Positions 23,714-31,713 of a DNA stretch of 35,707 bases are shown piece after piece (the first letter of the stretch is position 1; each line of letters begins with the position of its first letter). The DNA comes from an uncultured Slackia sp. (lineage in GTDB: Bacteria > Actinomycetota > Coriobacteriia > Coriobacteriales > Eggerthellaceae), in the NCBI GenBank assembly GCA_937895975.1, contig CALBLG010000168.1:1-35707 (forward strand), given 5' to 3'. Position numbers and translations under genes: made by a program. The notes below the pieces were generated by a model. The model saw only the letters and a list, made by a program, of their open reading frames with translations, searched no databases and was not told the origin of the DNA.

Positions 23714-23901
23714 ATAGACACTCATCTACACCAATGTGCCGCCTATGGGGAAATTGAATCGCGTGTCTGCGCTTTGCCGTAGAATAGCAATTTAAGCTTT
23801 TCTGCCTCATACGTCGCCACGCGTCGAGGCAGTTATTTTTCAAGATAAAGAATCGCGGACGAATGCGCCCGCGCGCCGTGCATGCGGCGGGAGGATCAAT
23901 C
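23714..23901 (+). promoter_or_regulatory. Leader region of the NSS transporter
   Basis: No gene is visible. TAGAAT at 23780-23785 is a possible -10 box without a good -35. About 110 nt of untranslated leader follow, ending in GGGAGGATCAATC before the ATG. Confidence 0.3.
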
Positions 23902-25281
23902 ATGGCGAATGCTACGAAACCGCGCGCGACGTGGTCGGGCAAATTGGCGTTCGTGCTGTCGGCGGCTGCTTCGGCGGTCGGCTTGGGCAGCATGTGGCGA
24001 TTTCCGTACCTTGCAGCGAAATATGGCGGCGGCACGTTTCTGCTTATGTACCTGCTGTTCGTGTTCACCATCGGCTTGGCGCTGCTGCTGCTTGAAACGT
24101 CGCTCGGCCGCAAGACGGGGCAAAGCTCCATCGGCGCGTTCAAAGCGTTCGGCAAGAAATATGCGTTCATCGGCATCTTCATGTCGGCTGTGCCGTTCAT
24201 CATTGTGCCGTATTACTGCGTTATTGGCGGCTGGGTAACGAAGTATCTGTTTGGTTACGTCACCACGGCGCCCGATGTGCTGGCCGACGGCGGCACGTAC
24301 TTCTCGAATTTCATCGCGAGCGGCCCCGAAAGCGTTGTATGCATGCTCATATTCATGGCGTTGACGTATTTCATCGTGGCGTTGGGCGTGAACAAGGGCA
24401 TCGAGAAGGCGAACCTTGTGATGATGCCGGCGCTTATCGTGATGGCGGCGGCGGTCGCCATCTACGCGCTTACGTTGCCGGGCGCCATGGACGGTTTGGC
24501 GTACTATCTCGTGCCCGACGTAAGCAAATTCTCTCCCGAGCTGGTTATTGCGGCGCTGGGGCAGACGTTCTTCACGTTGTCGCTGGCCATGGGTATTATG
24601 GTGACATACGGCTCGTACCTCGAGAAATCCACGAAGCTCACCTCGTCGGTGACGCAAATCGCCGGTACCACGTTCGGTGTGTCGCTGCTTGCGGGTCTGA
24701 TGATTGTGCCGGCCACGTTTGCCGCGCTGGGCTCGGGCGAAGCCGTCGCGCAGAATTCCGGCCCGTCGTTGATGTTCATCATCTTGCCTCAGGTGTTCCA
24801 GAATCTGGGCGAAGCCGCAACCATTATTGGCATTGTGTTCTTCGTGCTGGTGCTGTTCGCCGCGCTTACCAGCTCGCTTTCGCTTGTTGAAACGTGCACG
24901 TCTATCGTGAGCGACGGCACCGGTTGGTCGCGCGGGCGCTCGCTTATCGTGACCATTGCGTACATCACTGTGATGGGTATCGTGGTGAACTTGGGCTACA
25001 GCTCGCTTTCGTTCGTGCAACCCATGGGCGAGGGCACAAGCATCCTCGACTTCCTCGATTTCATTTCGAATTCGGTGATGATGCCTATCTCGGCGTTGAT
25101 GACGTGCATTTTCGTCGGTTGGATTATCAAGCCGAAGACGCTTGTCGATGAAGTGCGCCAGTCGGCCGAATTCAAGCTTGCGGGCGTGTGGTCGGTCGTC
25201 ATCAAGTACATCGCGCCAGTGGTGTTGGTGGTTATTCTGGTGGCGTACGTCGCGCAGACGTTGGGCCTGTTCAGCATGTAG
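23902..25281 (+). CDS. Sodium-dependent transporter, NSS/SNF family
   Basis: This 459-residue membrane protein of the neurotransmitter:sodium symporter family (LeuT fold) has about 11-12 helices. The signature helix 1 reads SAVGLGSMWRFPYLAAKYGGGTFLLMYLL (about residues 25-53), including the unwound substrate/sodium site. Further family blocks are PFIIVPYYCVIGGWVTKY, ALGQTFFTLSLAMGIMVTYGSY and FAALTSSLSLVETC. Bacterial members usually import amino acids such as tryptophan, leucine or tyrosine. The substrate here is undetermined. The ATG at 23902 follows GGGAGG. An upstream in-frame start at 23863 lacks a ribosome site. Confidence 0.93.
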   Translation: MANATKPRATWSGKLAFVLSAAASAVGLGSMWRFPYLAAKYGGGTFLLMYLLFVFTIGLALLLLETSLGRKTGQSSIGAFKAFGKKYAFIGIFMSAVPFIIVPYYCVIGGWVTKYLFGYVTTAPDVLADGGTYFSNFIASGPESVVCMLIFMALTYFIVALGVNKGIEKANLVMMPALIVMAAAVAIYALTLPGAMDGLAYYLVPDVSKFSPELVIAALGQTFFTLSLAMGIMVTYGSYLEKSTKLTSSVTQIAGTTFGVSLLAGLMIVPATFAALGSGEAVAQNSGPSLMFIILPQVFQNLGEAATIIGIVFFVLVLFAALTSSLSLVETCTSIVSDGTGWSRGRSLIVTIAYITVMGIVVNLGYSSLSFVQPMGEGTSILDFLDFISNSVMMPISALMTCIFVGWIIKPKTLVDEVRQSAEFKLAGVWSVVIKYIAPVVLVVILVAYVAQTLGLFSM

Positions 25282-25310
25282 CATGTAGTTGAGGGTTTGA
25301 CCTGACCGAG

Positions 25311-25376
25311 GGGCCCGTTTGCTCCCATTTTCTTCGCAACGTTCCAGGCGTTCAGAAAATGTGAGCAAACGGGCCC
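25311..25376. repeat. Conserved-loop hairpin element A
   Basis: The arms 25311-25333 (GGGCCCGTTTGCTC... ) and 25354-25376 are complementary at 22 of 23 positions. The 20-nt loop 25334-25353, read on the minus strand, is GAACGCCTGGAACGTTGCGA. No T-tract follows on either strand. It lies 29 nt after the NSS transporter stop. Confidence 0.85.
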
Positions 25377-25417
25377 TTCTCCATTAGCTGGATTAAAGTT
25401 CCAAAGGTGATTGAGAA

Positions 25418-25497
25418 GCTCGCCGTGGGCGGCCGTTCCCGTTTCCTGAACGCCTGGAACGTTGTGAAGGAAACGGGAACGGCCGCCCACGGCGAGC
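25418..25497. repeat. Conserved-loop hairpin element B
   Basis: The arms 25418-25446 and 25469-25497 are perfectly complementary over 29 bp (GCTCGCCGTGGGCGG...). The loop (25447-25468) contains GAACGCCTGGAACGTTGTGA. This matches the loop of element A at 19 of 20 positions, in the opposite orientation. The stem is otherwise unrelated to that of A, except that the loop-proximal pairs read CRTTTYCT in both with matching changes on the other arm. Confidence 0.87.
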
Positions 25498-25517
25498 GTG
25501 CAGGCATACGTGCGTTT

Positions 25518-25526
25518 TGCTATCAT
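25518..25526 (+). promoter_or_regulatory. Extended -10 promoter of ychF
   Basis: TGCTATCAT (TATCAT at 25521-25526), preceded by GTTT, lies 40 nt before the start codon. It is the same motif as before gatC and dnaE. Confidence 0.6.
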
Positions 25527-25566
25527 GGGTGAGTTTTATCGCCACGAGTTAATGAAGGGGATGCGC

Positions 25567-26631
25567 ATGTCGCTTTCTATCGGTATCGTGGGCCTGCCCA
25601 ACGTGGGCAAGTCGTCGCTGTTCACCGCCCTTACCAAAAAGACTGGTTTTGCCGCGAATTACCCGTTCGCCACCATCGAGCCGAATACGGGTATGGTTCC
25701 CGTTCCCGATTATCGCCTCGACGAGCTGGCGAAAATCGACCATCCTGCGAAAATCGTGCCAGCCACGGTCGAGTTCGTCGACATCGCAGGCCTGGTGGCC
25801 GGCGCTAGCCAGGGCGAGGGCTTGGGCAACAAGTTCCTTGCGAACATCCGCGAGACCGATGCGATTTGCGAAGTGGTGCGCTTCTTCAGCGATCCCAACG
25901 TCGAGCATGTGTCCAAGAAGGTCGACCCGCAAAGCGACGTGGAAACCATCAAAACCGAGCTGGTTCTGGCCGACATCGCGACGGTCGATAAGGCCCTGCC
26001 GCGTCTCGAGAAGGAAGCGAAGCGAGACAAGTCGCTTATGCTGAAATTCGAAACGGCGAAGAAGGTGCTCGCGGGCCTGAACGAGGGCCATCGCGTGCTG
26101 ACGCTGGGCCTTTCCGACGAGGAAATGGATTCCATCAAAGAGCTGTGCCTGCTTACGTGCAAGCCTATGCTCTACATTGCCAACGTCGATGAAGACCAGC
26201 TGAACGCCGAGCTCCCCGAAATCGACGGCCAAATTCCCGTGCCCATTTGCGCGAAGACCGAGGCCGATCTGGCCGAGCTCGATCCCGAAGACGCGAAAAT
26301 GTTCATGGAAGAGTTGGGCCTTTCCGAAAGCGGCCTGGCTCGCCTGATTCGCAGTGCGTATGCGCTGTTGGGTCTGCAGAGCTACTTCACGAGCGGCGAA
26401 ACCGAGACTCGCGCCTGGACCATTCCCGTGGGCGCGAAGGCGCCGCAGGCCGCTGGTGTTATTCACTCCGATTTCGAGCGCGGCTTCATCAAAGCCGAAA
26501 CCGCCAGCTTCGAAGATTACGTTGCCCTCGGCGGCGAAAAAGGCTGCCGCGACGCGGGCAAGCTGCGCCAGGAAGGCAAAGACTACGTGGTGCAAGACGG
26601 CGACGTGATGCACTTCAAGTTCAACGTGTAA
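25567..26631 (+). CDS. ychF: Redox-regulated ATPase YchF (Obg-family)
   Basis: This 354-residue cytosolic P-loop protein of the Obg/YchF group prefers ATP over GTP and associates with ribosomes. G1 is GLPNVGKSS (9-17). G3 is DIAGLVAGASQGEGLGNKFL (about 70-89). The YchF-type coiled insertion follows (VLADIATVDKALPRLEKE). The altered G4 reads NVDED near residue 208. A C-terminal TGS domain ends YVVQDGDVMHFKFNV. I start at the ATG at 25567, 6 nt after AAGGGG. An ATG two codons earlier overlaps the ribosome site. Confidence 0.95.
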   Translation: MSLSIGIVGLPNVGKSSLFTALTKKTGFAANYPFATIEPNTGMVPVPDYRLDELAKIDHPAKIVPATVEFVDIAGLVAGASQGEGLGNKFLANIRETDAICEVVRFFSDPNVEHVSKKVDPQSDVETIKTELVLADIATVDKALPRLEKEAKRDKSLMLKFETAKKVLAGLNEGHRVLTLGLSDEEMDSIKELCLLTCKPMLYIANVDEDQLNAELPEIDGQIPVPICAKTEADLAELDPEDAKMFMEELGLSESGLARLIRSAYALLGLQSYFTSGETETRAWTIPVGAKAPQAAGVIHSDFERGFIKAETASFEDYVALGGEKGCRDAGKLRQEGKDYVVQDGDVMHFKFNV

Positions 26632-26689
26632 AATTCCGTCGATTGCTTCGTCGACAACAGGCCTTTTTTGCAAAATAGGGGCTTTGTCA

Positions 26690-26727
26690 ATGACCTGCGA
26701 TTTCTAGAAAATCGCAGGTCATTTTTT
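26690..26727 (+). terminator. Terminator of ychF
   Basis: ATGACCTGCGATTT (26690-26703) and AAATCGCAGGTCAT (26708-26721) pair perfectly around CTAG, followed by TTTTTT. It lies 58 nt after the stop. Confidence 0.9.
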
Positions 26728-26800
26728 ACTTCGAGGCATCGCTTGTGGGCTTTGCGCGACTTCGGGTTTGCACGCCAGGGTTTCCCTATGCATATGTCAC

Positions 26801-26829
26801 AAATATATTAATAAATAACTGGTATATTT
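26801..26829. promoter_or_regulatory. AT-rich promoter/operator of the toxin-antitoxin module
   Basis: AAATATA (26801-26807) and TATATTT (26823-26829) form an inverted repeat in a conspicuously AT-rich island within GC-rich DNA, 46 nt before the antitoxin start. Phd/YefM-type antitoxins usually bind such palindromes to repress their own operon. Confidence 0.5.
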
Positions 26830-26874
26830 CTTATTGAATTGCTAAGCTGGCGGCATCCGATGTTAGGAGTGCCG

Positions 26875-27186
26875 ATGCCGCTTTCAACTGCCGTCCTTCC
26901 CGCCATACGGCCAATTTCCGATTTGCGCACGAATCTTAATGACGTCTGCGAGCAGGCGCGCGAGTTGCGCGAACCTATCGTTATGACAAAAAACGGTTCA
27001 CCGGCGCTCGTCGTCATGGACAGCGCGGCTTATGAAGAGCAGCGACAGCGCGATCGTGTGTATCTCGCGCTGCGGGAAGCTGAGATAGAGGCGAAATTCG
27101 AATCGCGGCTCGTCGCGAAAGACGAGGCTGATGCCAGCATGAAGCAGCTGTTCGCGTCGTGGGGCATCGATTATGAACGAAATTAG
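26875..27186 (+). CDS. Phd/YefM-family antitoxin
   Basis: This 103-residue DNA-binding antitoxin has an N-terminal Phd/YefM fold (ISDLRTNLNDVCEQARELREPIVMTKNGSPALVVMDSAAYEEQ, about residues 10-52). The charged C-terminal tail should neutralise the partner toxin. The ATG at 26875 follows TTAGGAG closely. An in-frame start at 26839 is unsupported. The 3' end overlaps the toxin gene by 14 nt, a usual toxin-antitoxin arrangement. Confidence 0.9.
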   Translation: MPLSTAVLPAIRPISDLRTNLNDVCEQARELREPIVMTKNGSPALVVMDSAAYEEQRQRDRVYLALREAEIEAKFESRLVAKDEADASMKQLFASWGIDYERN

Positions 27187-27556
27187 TATCGTCTATCGAC
27201 CGCTTGCCTTGCGCGACAAGCGCCTTATCGCTTCTTACATTGCCGTCGATCTTGCTTCGCCGAAAGCGGCGCTCGATACCGTGTCCCGCATCGATGATGC
27301 CATTGACTTGCTGCTGGAAGTTCCTGCGATGGGTAGGCCTGTTAATGACGACCGTCTTGAAAAACAAGGTTATCGCAGGCTTGCCGTTCCGCATGCGAAT
27401 TATTGGGTGTTTTATCGGTTCGAGGCGAAAGAGCGTCGCATCGTGATCGAGCGCATTTTGCATCAGCGCATGGATATTGCCCCGCATATGTATTACGAAA
27501 TGGATTATTCTGACATCCTTGATAAGAAGACAGGCGATTGCGAAGGGGCGCGGTAG
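27173..27556 (+). CDS. RelE/ParE-family toxin
   Basis: This 127-residue protein of the RelE/ParE superfamily reads IVYRPLALRDKRLIASYIAVDLASPKAA... GRPVNDDRLEKQGYRRLAVPHANYWVFYRFEAKERRIVIERILHQRMD. The GYRRL...YWVFYRF...I.RILHQR pattern is the core of ParE/RelE toxins. RelE types cut mRNA on the ribosome and ParE types poison gyrase. I cannot tell which applies. The C-terminal tail after HQRMD is about 25 residues longer than the core fold. Its TAG stop (27554-27556) overlaps the recQ GTG start. Confidence 0.87.
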   Translation: MNEISIVYRPLALRDKRLIASYIAVDLASPKAALDTVSRIDDAIDLLLEVPAMGRPVNDDRLEKQGYRRLAVPHANYWVFYRFEAKERRIVIERILHQRMDIAPHMYYEMDYSDILDKKTGDCEGAR

Positions 27557-29490
27557 TGGCGGACATTCAGGGGCTTTCGGCGGCGAACATGGTCGCGTGC
27601 GAGCCGACGATGGAAGCGGCCCGCGCAGCCCTTTCGCGCTATTACGGCTACGATGAATTCCGTCCCGGCCAGTCGCAGCTTATCGGAGCCGTGCTTGCGG
27701 GCCGCGACGCGCTGGGCATTATGCCGACGGGCGCGGGCAAGTCGTTGTGCTACCAAATTCCGGGCATCGTGCTGCCAGGGCTGGCGTTGGTCGTATCGCC
27801 GTTGGTTTCGCTTATGAAAGACCAGGTGAACGCCCTTATCGATGCGGGTGTGCGCGGATCGTTCCTGAATTCGACGCTCACGCCGGGCCAACAGCGCACC
27901 GTGATGGCGCGCGCCGAGGCGGGCACCTATAAAATCATGTACGTGGCGCCCGAACGCTTGGCCGACCCTGTATTTCGTGAGTTTGCGAGTCGCGTCGAAA
28001 TTCCCCTGATTGCCGTGGATGAGGCCCACTGCGTGTCGCAATGGGGGCAAGACTTTCGTCCCGCCTACATGGGCATCGCCGATTTCATCGACAGTCTGCC
28101 GAAGCGTCCGCCGGTCATTGCGCTTACCGCCACGGCCACCGACAAGGTGCGTCGCGACGTATCGGCGCTGCTGGGCCTGCAAAACCCCGAATGCGTGGTG
28201 ACGGGCTACGACCGCACGAATTTGAAGTTTGGTGTGGAGAAGCTGAATCCCAAGCAGAAGCGTGCGCGCATCGCGCAGTTCATAACCGAGCATCCGGGGG
28301 ATTCGGGCATCGTGTACTGCTCCACGCGCAAAGACGTCGACGGGCTTTCGGGCTGGCTTGCAGCCGAGGGCTTGCCGGTGGCGCGATACCACGCGGGCAT
28401 GCATAAAGACGAGCGCGACGACGCGCAAGAGCGCTTCATCAACGACGACGCTCCCATCATGGTGGCCACGAACGCTTTCGGCATGGGCATCGACAAGTCG
28501 AACGTGCGCTGGGTGGTGCACTACAACATGCCGAAAAGCCTCGAGGCTTACTATCAGGAGGCGGGCCGTGCGGGCCGCGACGGCGAGCCTAGCGAATGTC
28601 TGCTTCTGTGGTGCGACGGCGACGTGTCCACATGTCGTTTTTTCATCGAAAGCGAAAGCGAATACTCGCAGTTCGACCCTGAAGCCGCCGAAATCGCCCG
28701 TGCAGCGCAGCGCCGCATGTTGGAGGCGATGGTGGGCTATTGCCATACCACGGGGTGTTTGCGCCGCTACATCTTGAACTATTTTGGCGACGAAACGCCA
28801 TTCGAAAACGGCACGAGCGAATGTGCGAACTGTTCGAATTGCCTGGGCGAATTCGAGTCGATCGACGTGACGCAGGTGGCGCGCTCGTGCGTGAAATGCG
28901 TGCGCGAACTGGGCGGCGCGTTCGGCAAAACGCTGGTGGCCGACATTGTGCGCGGGTCGAAATCGCAGCGCGTTTTCGAAGGCCATTTCGAAACGCTCGA
29001 TTCGTACGGCACCGTGAAAGAGTCGAATTCCCTGGTGAAAGAGGTTATCGAGCTGCTTGCATCCGAAGGGCTGCTGCGCGTGAGCGAAGGGAAATACCCC
29101 ACGGTAGGCTTGGGCGAACGGTCGGCCGAGGCGTTTGCGGAAGATTTCGAGTTCTCGATTAAGCAGATGAAGAAAGCCGCTTCGCCGAAGAATGACAAGA
29201 CTTCGCGCGCGGCTGCGAGCCCCGCGCCGGCCACGTTCGGCGCAGGCGCGGTGAGCGCAGGCGACGACGCGTTGTTCGAGGAGCTGCGCGCGTTGCGCAA
29301 GCAGCTTGCTGATGCGGGCAACATCGCTCCCTACATGGTGTTTTCCGACCGCACGCTGCGCGACATGTGCGTGCGCCGCCCAAAAGACGCGCTCGATTTC
29401 CTCGAGGTCAACGGCGTGGGGTCGCGCAAGCTTGAACGTTACGGCGAAGCCTTCCTCGACGCCATCGCGAAGTTCGAGGCGGGGGAGTAG
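27556..29490 (+). CDS. recQ: ATP-dependent DNA helicase RecQ
   Basis: This 644-residue 3'-5' helicase has Walker A MPTGAGKS (56-63) and the motif II DEAH at 155-158 followed by the RecQ-specific aromatic-rich loop (CVSQWGQDFRPAY). Motifs IV-VI include QEAGRAGRDGEPS. A zinc-binding region has cysteines in YCHTTGC and CANCSNC. A winged-helix RQC domain and a C-terminal HRDC domain (about 570-640, ending NGVGSRKLERYGEAFLDAI) follow. I place the start at GTG 27556, overlapping the toxin stop (TAGTG) and 7 nt after GAAGGGG. An ATG at 27589 is an alternative that would break the overlap. Confidence 0.94.
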   Translation: MADIQGLSAANMVACEPTMEAARAALSRYYGYDEFRPGQSQLIGAVLAGRDALGIMPTGAGKSLCYQIPGIVLPGLALVVSPLVSLMKDQVNALIDAGVRGSFLNSTLTPGQQRTVMARAEAGTYKIMYVAPERLADPVFREFASRVEIPLIAVDEAHCVSQWGQDFRPAYMGIADFIDSLPKRPPVIALTATATDKVRRDVSALLGLQNPECVVTGYDRTNLKFGVEKLNPKQKRARIAQFITEHPGDSGIVYCSTRKDVDGLSGWLAAEGLPVARYHAGMHKDERDDAQERFINDDAPIMVATNAFGMGIDKSNVRWVVHYNMPKSLEAYYQEAGRAGRDGEPSECLLLWCDGDVSTCRFFIESESEYSQFDPEAAEIARAAQRRMLEAMVGYCHTTGCLRRYILNYFGDETPFENGTSECANCSNCLGEFESIDVTQVARSCVKCVRELGGAFGKTLVADIVRGSKSQRVFEGHFETLDSYGTVKESNSLVKEVIELLASEGLLRVSEGKYPTVGLGERSAEAFAEDFEFSIKQMKKAASPKNDKTSRAAASPAPATFGAGAVSAGDDALFEELRALRKQLADAGNIAPYMVFSDRTLRDMCVRRPKDALDFLEVNGVGSRKLERYGEAFLDAIAKFEAGE

Positions 29491-29499
29491 GACCGGCAG

Positions 29500-29523
29500 G
29501 GTTTGCTGCGGCGCGAGCGAACC
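29500..29523 (+). other. Hairpin after recQ
   Basis: GGTTTGCT (29500-29507) pairs with AGCGAACC (29516-29523) with one T-G pair. There is no T-run. It is a possible mRNA 3' stabiliser or outlying part of the following repeat element. Confidence 0.35.
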
Positions 29524-29541
29524 TTCGCATCTGATTGGGCA

Positions 29542-29684
29542 GGCCGCACGCTTGGCGGGGCTTTCGCCGAGGCCGTCGGTGTTCAAATATGCCCTTCATT
29601 TCAAAATGAAACACCGCCAGGCGAGCGCGTAGCGAAGCGGTAGTGAGCCGTGGCCTCGGCGAAAGCCCCGCCAAGCGTGCGGCC
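29542..29684. repeat. Long inverted-repeat element, core-family copy 3 (33-bp perfect stem)
   Basis: The arms 29542-29574 and 29652-29684 are exact complements over 33 bp, containing CACGCTTGGCGGGGCTTTCG. On the minus strand the core reads CACGGCTCACTACCGCTTCG, then CGCTCGCCTGGCGG, an inner hairpin TTCATTT-TG-AAATGAA (complement of 29595-29610) and TTTGAACACCGACGGCCTC. This parallels copy 2 (21474-21628) closely. The inner hairpin differs from copy 2 by a compensatory pair change (A-T to C-G). It fills the gap between recQ and gatC. Confidence 0.82.
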
Positions 29685-29913
29685 GTCGGAAAGCTTCCGG
29701 CGAGGGGTTCCGCCAGGGGCGGGCGCGGCGGGGGTGCGTCCTTTCCATCGTGCACGATTTCCGTCTGTTGAACTTTGCTGGGCATCGGCGCGGCTCGTGT
29801 GCGGCTGCCTGCGGGTTTGCTATCATACGAACGTTATGTTCTCATGCAGTTTGCCTGCGCGAACTTCGGTGCTTCCGACGGCGCGGGCGAATCGAGAAGG
29901 AAAGAGAAGTCGC
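29685..29913 (+). promoter_or_regulatory. gatC upstream region with extended -10
   Basis: No gene is visible. TGCTATCAT (TATCAT at 29821-29826), preceded by GTT, is the likely -10, giving a leader of about 80 nt. A small CGGAA/TTCCG hairpin (29687-29699) lies just right of the repeat element. Confidence 0.5.
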
Positions 29914-30222
29914 ATGACTCAGCAACTCACCCAGCGCGACGTGCGCGACATCGCCACGTACGCGCGCATCGGGCTTACCGATGAAGAGCTCGAGCAGATG
30001 ACCGTTGACTTGAACAACATCATCGAGACGCTCAAACCCATTACCGAATTTGACCTCGACGGCGTGGAGCCCACGTTCCATCCCATCGGAGGCCTTTCCA
30101 ACGTTATGCGAGAAGACGTTGAGGTGCCTGGCTTCACGCAAGAGCAGGCGCTGGCCAATGCGCCCAAGCAGCAAGACGGCAGCTTCCTTATTCCTGCGAT
30201 TCTGGGCGGGGGCGATCAGTAA
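29914..30222 (+). CDS. gatC: Aspartyl/glutamyl-tRNA amidotransferase subunit C
   Basis: This 102-residue subunit wraps and stabilises GatA-GatB in the complex that converts misacylated Glu-tRNA(Gln) and Asp-tRNA(Asn) to the amides. Family features are RDIATYARIGLTDEELEQM near the start and VEPTFHPIGGLSNVMREDVEVPGFTQEQALANAP. AGAAGGAAAGAGAAG precedes the ATG. The TAA stop overlaps the gatA start (TAATG). Confidence 0.95.
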   Translation: MTQQLTQRDVRDIATYARIGLTDEELEQMTVDLNNIIETLKPITEFDLDGVEPTFHPIGGLSNVMREDVEVPGFTQEQALANAPKQQDGSFLIPAILGGGDQ

Positions 30223-31712
30223 TGGCGTACAGCGCAAACATGAATGTGGCCGACATTCGCGCCGGGCTTGCCGCGGGCGAGTTTACCGCGCGAGAGGTGG
30301 CCGAGGCCAGCTTCAAACGCATTGAAGAGCTCGATGGCGACGTGCATGCGTTTCTCGAGCTGACGAAAGATGCCGCGTTCGAGCAGGCCGCTAAAATCGA
30401 TGCGGCTATCGCGAACGGCACGTTCGACCAGATGGGACCGCTTGCCGGCGTGCCCGTGGCATTCAAAGACAACATGAACTACGAGGGCACGCACACCACG
30501 TGCTCGTCGCATATGCTTGAAAATTACGTGTCGCCCTACACGGCCACGTGCGTCGCGAAGACCATCGAGGCGGGCGGCATTCCGCTGGGCAAGCTGAACA
30601 TGGACGAGTTCGCGTTCGGCAGTTCTACCGAAACTTCGGCGTTCGGACCCACGAAAAACCCGTGGGACCTCGAGCGCGTGCCGGGCGGCAGCTCGGGCGG
30701 CTCGGCGGCGTCGGTGGCGGCGGGTCTTGCGTGCGTCACGTTGGGTTCTGACACGGGCGGATCGATTCGCCAGCCTGCATCGTTTTGCGGCATCGTGGGC
30801 GTGAAGCCCACCTACGGCATGGTTTCGCGTTACGGCGTGGTTGCCTTCGGCAGCTCGCTCGACCAGGTAGGCCCGTTCGCGCGCAGCGTGCGCGACGCGG
30901 CCGCTGCCATGGACGCCATCTGCGGCCACGACCCCATGGATTGCACCTCGCAGTACGTGAAAGCCGACTTTCGTGCGGCATGCGAGCAGGGCGTTGCGGG
31001 CATGCGCATCGGCGTGGTGCCCGGCTTCATGGATGCGCCAGGTCTGACCGATGAAGTGAAGGCTCGCGTGGCCGAGGCCACCGAAGCCTTGCGCGCGGCC
31101 GGCGCTGAAATCGTCGAGGTTGAGCTTCCTCATGCCGATGCGGCCATTGCCGCGTATTACGTGCTGGGGCCCTGCGAGGCGTTCTCGAACCTGGCCCGCT
31201 TCGATTCGGTGCGCTATGGCTATTGCGACGAAGGCCACAAAGACCTGGGCAGCCAGTACGAGGCGAGCCGCGCGGCCGGCTTCGGCATGGAGGCCAAGCG
31301 CCGCATTATGTTGGGCAGCTATCTGCTGTCGAGCGGCGTGTACGAGAAGTACTACTATCCGGCGCAGCAGGTGCGCACGCTCATCACGCAAGACTACCAG
31401 GCGGCCTACGAGAAATGTGACGTCATTTTGGCGCCCACCAGCCCGCGCACCGCGTTCAAGTTCGGCGAGGTGGGCGACCCGGTGGAAATGCACCTGGCCG
31501 ACATCTTCACCGTGTCCATCAACATCGCGGGCAACGGCGGCATGAGCGTGCCGTGCGGCCTGGGCGCCGATTCGGGCCTGCCGGTCGGCGTGCAGCTGAT
31601 TGCCCCGCAGTTCAAAGACGAGAACATGTTCCGCGCGGCTGCCGCGCTCGAGGCCGTGTACGGCGCGGCTCCCATCGCGCCCGATTTCGCGGCGGGAAAG
31701 GCCGGTGAATAG
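30222..31712 (+). CDS. gatA: Aspartyl/glutamyl-tRNA amidotransferase subunit A
   Basis: This 496-residue amidase-signature subunit releases ammonia from glutamine and channels it to GatB. The Ser-cisSer-Lys triad is visible: Lys82 (VAFKDN), Ser157 (PGGSSGGSAAS) and the nucleophile Ser181 (GSDTGGSIRQP). Length and C-terminus are normal. The start overlaps the gatC stop. Its TAG stop is followed after one base by a duplicated copy of the gatB beginning. Confidence 0.97.
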   Translation: MAYSANMNVADIRAGLAAGEFTAREVAEASFKRIEELDGDVHAFLELTKDAAFEQAAKIDAAIANGTFDQMGPLAGVPVAFKDNMNYEGTHTTCSSHMLENYVSPYTATCVAKTIEAGGIPLGKLNMDEFAFGSSTETSAFGPTKNPWDLERVPGGSSGGSAASVAAGLACVTLGSDTGGSIRQPASFCGIVGVKPTYGMVSRYGVVAFGSSLDQVGPFARSVRDAAAAMDAICGHDPMDCTSQYVKADFRAACEQGVAGMRIGVVPGFMDAPGLTDEVKARVAEATEALRAAGAEIVEVELPHADAAIAAYYVLGPCEAFSNLARFDSVRYGYCDEGHKDLGSQYEASRAAGFGMEAKRRIMLGSYLLSSGVYEKYYYPAQQVRTLITQDYQAAYEKCDVILAPTSPRTAFKFGEVGDPVEMHLADIFTVSINIAGNGGMSVPCGLGADSGLPVGVQLIAPQFKDENMFRAAAALEAVYGAAPIAPDFAAGKAGE

Positions 31713-31713
31713 C

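Noticed and set aside
25311..25497. Ordinary Rho-independent terminators
   Set aside because: The stems are long and GC-rich, but no T-tract follows on either strand, and the loops are conserved between two different stems.
27505..29586. 693-codon minus-strand frame opposite recQ
   Set aside because: It is the antisense shadow of an intact RecQ with all motifs.
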